DNA of 9,113 nucleotides from an uncultured Clostridia bacterium (GTDB lineage: Bacteria; Bacillota; Clostridia; TANB77; CAG-508): positions 1 to 9,113 of the forward strand of contig CANRLA010000055.1 in assembly GCA_947631315.1 (NCBI GenBank), in the 5' to 3' direction. Numbering within the stretch: position 1 is the stretch's first letter; each line of letters begins with the position of its first letter. The notes beneath the pieces are model-generated. The model ran no database searches and was not told the origin of the DNA. It saw only the letters and a program-made list of their open reading frames with translations. The translations under genes and the position numbers were made by a program. This document shows positions 7,382 to 9,113 of the stretch, in pieces.

Positions 7382-8053
7382 TTATAATTCTTTGTCATTT
7401 GTTATGTCGCCATTTCCAGTAATTGAAATAGTATCACCAAGGATTTTTGATTTTGGTTTAAATATACTCATAACGAAGTCTTTATCTCTTGCCAAAATTT
7501 CTCTTAAATCTCTCATAGTTTGTCCTGCATAATCTCTCGGATTTGATTTAACTCCATAAGCCTCAATTCCTAGTGACTGTGCTATATATAAAGCCCTATA
7601 CAAATGATATTCTTGTGTAACTATTATTACCTTTTTTAGTTTAAATATTTCTTTTGCTCTATATATACTGTCATAAGTTGAAATTCCTGCATGATCCATA
7701 AAGATATCTTCTGAATTTACCCCTTTTTCAATTGCATATTTTTTCATCACATTTACTTCATCATAATCTGTCTTTGTATGGTCTCCACTCATTATTATTT
7801 TTTTTGAAGCACCTTTTTCATATAGGCCTATTCCTTCATTTAGTCTATCTTCAAGCATTGGTGAAGGACTGTTTTGCCAAATACCTGCACCTAATATTAA
7901 TATACATTCTGCATTTTGTTTGATTGCTTCTTCTTCTGAAATTATCTTTGATTTTGTTTTTAGTATTACAAAATAATTTATAAAAATTAAACTCAAAATT
8001 AACATTAAAACTATTATTATCATAACTATCATTATTCTATGTACTCTTTCCAT
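7382..8053 (-). CDS. SanA/YdcF-type DUF218 membrane-anchored protein
   Basis: A 223-residue protein with a positively charged N-terminus, one transmembrane helix (about 7-31) and an extracytoplasmic DUF218 domain. Conserved blocks are ILILGAGIWQNSPSPMLEDRLNEGI (51-75), KIIMSGDH (85-92), DEVNVMKKYAIEKGV (98-112), DHAGISTYDSIYRAK (120-134) and IVTQEYHLYRALYIAQSLGI (144-163). The last segment carries the family histidine and arginine. The C-terminus has ILGDTISITGNGD, typical of SanA-like members. SanA and ElyC are implicated in envelope integrity and vancomycin or detergent exclusion in enterobacteria; the activity in Firmicutes is unknown. The first ATG was chosen because it supplies basic residues before the helix. 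Its ribosome binding site is 26 nt away and instead faces an ATG-TAA. An internal ATG at codon 8 is an alternative start. Confidence 0.9.
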   Translation of the reverse strand: MERVHRIMIVMIIIVLMLILSLIFINYFVILKTKSKIISEEEAIKQNAECILILGAGIWQNSPSPMLEDRLNEGIGLYEKGASKKIIMSGDHTKTDYDEVNVMKKYAIEKGVNSEDIFMDHAGISTYDSIYRAKEIFKLKKVIIVTQEYHLYRALYIAQSLGIEAYGVKSNPRDYAGQTMRDLREILARDKDFVMSIFKPKSKILGDTISITGNGDITNDKEL

Positions 8054-8069
8054 TTTTACTACAAAAAAT

Positions 8070-8086
8070 TTACATTTTTCCTCTCT
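8070..8086 (-). promoter_or_regulatory. Shine-Dalgarno followed by ATG-TAA start-stop before the sanA-like gene
   Basis: The minus strand reads AGAGAGG (8080-8086), four A residues, then ATG (8073-8075) and at once TAA (8070-8072). The sanA-like ATG lies 16 nt after this stop with no Shine-Dalgarno of its own. This would make a minimal upstream ORF from which ribosomes could reinitiate. Chance occurrence in AT-rich DNA is possible. Confidence 0.45.
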
Positions 8087-8099
8087 ATTTTTTGAATAT

Positions 8100-8128
8100 A
8101 TTATACTCTACATTAGTTTTTTATTCAA
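8100..8128 (-). promoter_or_regulatory. SigmaA-type promoter of the sanA-like gene
   Basis: The minus strand has TTGAAT (8123-8128), a 17-bp spacer and TATAAT (8100-8105). The predicted leader is about 40 nt and contains the AGAGAGG site. Confidence 0.7.
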
Positions 8129-8264
8129 TTATTATTTTGCTCTTTTGTTTTTTATATTTTTTTCTAACAATATTTAGCTTATATTTCTATATTAAGAGGA
8201 AAACAAAAAAATAAATATGCAAAGAAAAAAGTATAATTTTCCCCCATATTCATTTTCTTTTTGG
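8129..8264. other. Non-coding stretch between two minus-strand promoters
   Basis: Together with its flanking promoters this belongs to a 318-bp gap without a gene (8054-8371). It lies downstream of the consensus promoter at 8265-8293. An imperfect pairing between 8196-8203 and 8237-8245 is possible in the minus-strand RNA (GGGGGAAAA with TTTTCCTCT, using wobble pairs), but the loop exceeds 30 nt and no T-run follows. A 24-codon frame at 8179-8253 lacks a ribosome binding site. Confidence 0.35.
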
Positions 8265-8293
8265 ATTATATAACATGATTTATTTTTTGTCAA
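8265..8293 (-). promoter_or_regulatory. Perfect-consensus sigmaA promoter, target unclear
   Basis: The minus strand reads TTGACA (8288-8293), 17 bp, TATAAT (8265-8270), matching both consensus hexamers exactly. Transcription would start near 8258 and run left towards the sanA-like gene, some 205 nt away, passing the second promoter at 8100-8128. It could be a distal promoter for that gene or drive a small RNA in 8130-8258. Confidence 0.75.
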
Positions 8294-8326
8294 CATTTTC
8301 CAATAAATTTATATTTTATTTTTTGC

Positions 8327-8355
8327 TTGTAAATTATTTCAATGTATGTTATATT
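8327..8355 (+). promoter_or_regulatory. Promoter of tRNA-Gln
   Basis: TTGTAA (8327-8332), 17-bp spacer, TATATT (8350-8355), with a TGT extension directly before the -10 box (extended -10). The start would fall around 8362, about 10 nt before the mature tRNA. It diverges from the promoter at 8265-8293. Confidence 0.65.
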
Positions 8356-8371
8356 AATAAGGTAAAAACAT

Positions 8372-8447
8372 TGGGGTATCGCCAAGCGGTAAGGCATCGG
8401 ACTCTGACTCCGACATTTCCTGTGTTCGAATCACAGTACCCCAACCA
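8372..8447 (+). tRNA. tRNA-Gln, anticodon CTG
   Basis: A complete cloverleaf of 76 nt with encoded CCA. Acceptor stem TGGGGTA (8372-8378) pairs with TACCCCA. The D arm is GCC AAGCGGTAA GGC. The anticodon stem is TCGGA/TCCGA around loop CTCTGAC, giving anticodon CTG at 8404-8406, which reads CAG codons. The T arm is CTGTG TTCGAAT CACAG, the discriminator is A, and CCA is at 8445-8447. It is the only stable RNA in the window and marks the strand switch. No T-rich terminator follows directly. Confidence 0.96.
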
Positions 8448-8461
8448 AATAAGCATTATAC

Positions 8462-8476
8462 GAACTAGTATAGTTC
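8462..8476. repeat. Short perfect inverted repeat after the tRNA
   Basis: GAACTA (8462-8467) and TAGTTC (8471-8476) around GTA, in the 46-bp strip between the tRNA 3' end and the Fic remnant. With a 3-nt loop and no T-run it is not a normal terminator. It could be a processing hairpin, a recombination scar or chance. Confidence 0.5.
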
Positions 8477-8493
8477 ACATATAGTTATAATAA

Positions 8494-8964
8494 TTCGTTT
8501 TTATATATCCTTTTTCAGATGGAAATGGAAGAACGGCAAGACTATGGCAAACAGTGATACTTTCACATTGGGAAAAGTCATTTAAATTTTTACCTATTGA
8601 AAATATGATAAAGAAAAATCAAAAAGAATATTATACTGCTATCCAACATTGCAATAATTCAGGTAATTCTACTGAATTTATAGAATTTATGCTTAAAATG
8701 ATAGATAACACAATAGATGAAATGAACAGTTCTAAAGAAATGAAAAATAAATCTATGTTATTACTTTCTGAAAACGAAATAAAAGTAATAGAATGTATAA
8801 AAAAGAATGTTATTATTGGGGCAAAAGATATTATTCAACAAACAAAATTATCTGATAGTACAGTTAGGAGAATTCTAAGAAAATTTTTACAAGATAAAAA
8901 GATTGAAACTACTAGTAATAGTGAAAAATCTCCAAATAAAAAATATAAATTGACAGAGTCGTGA
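8494..8964 (+). pseudogene. C-terminal remnant of a Fic-family protein
   Basis: Fic proteins transfer AMP or other phosphate-containing groups to target proteins using the motif HPFx(D/E)GNGRxxR. Here the open frame after TAA (8491-8493) reads FVFIYPFSDGNGRTARLWQT, so the core motif is recognisable but its first residue is tyrosine (TAT, 8506-8508) instead of the catalytic histidine. Then come segments typical of the family (PIENMIKKNQKEYY, STEFIEFML) and a C-terminal winged-helix-like region (LSENEIKVIECI to about KKYKLTES). About 156 codons remain; full-length relatives have roughly 320-380, so the N-terminal half and more is missing. No ATG or ribosome binding site serves the frame; the first possible start, GTG at 8554, lies after the motif. 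It is probably a dead fragment, passively transcribed from the tRNA promoter. Confidence 0.85.
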
Positions 8965-8983
8965 CAGAGTTATGACAGAGCAG
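8951..8983 (+). repeat. Three tandem 11-bp direct repeats
   Basis: TGACAGAG plus three variable bases occurs three times in a row at 8951-8961, 8962-8972 and 8973-8983. The second copy supplies the TGA stop of the Fic remnant, and the third overlaps the 5' arm of the terminator hairpin. Exact spacing with identical 8-bp cores indicates local duplication. Confidence 0.85.
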
Positions 8984-9004
8984 TTTCTCACTGCTCTGTT
9001 TTTT
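8975..9004 (+). terminator. Strong intrinsic terminator
   Basis: ACAGAGCAGT (8975-8984) and ACTGCTCTGT (8990-8999) form a perfect 10-bp stem with a 5-nt loop, followed by five more T residues (T-run to 9004). It ends rightward transcription from the tRNA and Fic-remnant region. For the minus-strand gene on the right only the hairpin, without a T-run, would be available. Confidence 0.92.
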
Positions 9005-9016
9005 ATTTCAAATATT

Positions 9017-9113
9017 TTATTTCATTGCTTCTTCAACTGCAACAGCTATTGCAACAGTTGCTCCTACCATTGGGTTATTTCCCATTCCTATTAATCCCAT
9101 CATTTCAACATGT
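9017..9113 (-). CDS. C-terminal 31 residues of a GGGtGRT-like protein (runs off right edge)
   Basis: Only the last 31 codons are inside the window, ending at TAA (9017-9019). The peptide reads HVEMMGLIGMGNNPMVG followed by ATVAIAVAVEEAMK. This resembles what I remember of the C-terminus of the GGGtGRT protein family, conserved proteins of about 330 residues of unknown function in anaerobic bacteria and archaea. The diagnostic GGGtGRT motif itself would lie outside the window, so the identification rests on memory of the tail only. The clean codon pattern and stop support a real gene. Its 3' end is 13 bp from the terminator hairpin of the opposite strand, a convergent arrangement. Confidence 0.6.
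   Translation of the reverse strand, partial: HVEMMGLIGMGNNPMVGATVAIAVAVEEAMK

Noticed and set aside
8179..8253. A 24-codon minus-strand frame just after the consensus promoter (MNMGENYTFFFAYLFF...)
   Set aside because: No Shine-Dalgarno and nearly leaderless; Phe-rich content is expected from the T-runs. Not supported as a gene.
8129..8264. Intrinsic terminator from GGGGGAAAA pairing with TTTTCCTCT
   Set aside because: Loop over 30 nt, wobble pairs and no T-run; not a credible terminator.
8275..8484. A 69-codon plus-strand frame across tRNA-Gln
   Set aside because: It reads through the tRNA gene and its promoter and has no ribosome site, so it is a chance frame.
8448..8493. Attachment site of an integrative element at the tRNA 3' end
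   Set aside because: No second copy of the tRNA 3' end and no integrase gene are in the window; the truncated Fic gene alone does not prove integration.

Overview
The window looks like chromosomal DNA of a very AT-rich, low-GC Firmicute, most likely a gut-type Clostridia lineage. Evidence: strong AT bias, purine-rich AGGAGG-type ribosome binding sites, sigmaA-type -35/-10 boxes with 17-bp spacing, a YlmH-family S4 protein, a class D-like sortase, an MtaB methylthiotransferase, a SanA/DUF218 protein and a GGGtGRT-family C-terminus. The short alanyl-tRNA synthetase (583 aa, no C-terminal C-Ala/DHHA1 domain) also suggests a lineage with reduced or divergent AlaRS. No phage, insertion sequence, CRISPR array or complete defence system is visible.

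Layout, left to right. Positions 1-454 (-) hold the N-terminal part of a sortase that continues past the left edge. 550-2301 (-) is the short alaS with its own good promoter at 2380-2408. 2428-3102 (-) is a hemolysin III/PAQR membrane protein and 3173-4654 (-) is mtaB; these two probably form one transcript from a promoter at 4692-4720. 4802-6064 (-) is enolase. 6282-7085 (-) is ylmH, preceded by an overlapping 45-codon membrane microprotein at 7045-7182 (-) that has a perfect Shine-Dalgarno but an apparent AUU start. 7382-8053 (-) is a SanA/YdcF-type DUF218 membrane protein with its own promoter and an odd ATG-TAA start-stop between its Shine-Dalgarno and its start.

At about 8260-8370 orientation changes. 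A perfect-consensus promoter points left (8265-8293), and a second promoter points right (8327-8355) into tRNA-Gln(CTG) at 8372-8447. Directly after the tRNA lies the C-terminal third of a Fic-family protein (8494-8964, +), truncated and with the motif histidine changed to tyrosine, so it reads as a pseudogene. It ends in three 11-bp direct repeats that run into a strong intrinsic terminator (8975-9004). From the right edge enters the last 31 codons of a minus-strand gene that resembles the GGGtGRT family.

Most genes are housekeeping: translation quality (alaS, mtaB, ylmH, tRNA-Gln), glycolysis (eno) and cell envelope (sortase, HlyIII, SanA). The points most worth a second look are the AUU-started microprotein upstream of ylmH, the Fic remnant next to tRNA-Gln, the short AlaRS, and the start-stop leader of the sanA-like gene. 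I did not find a convincing new multi-gene system here.
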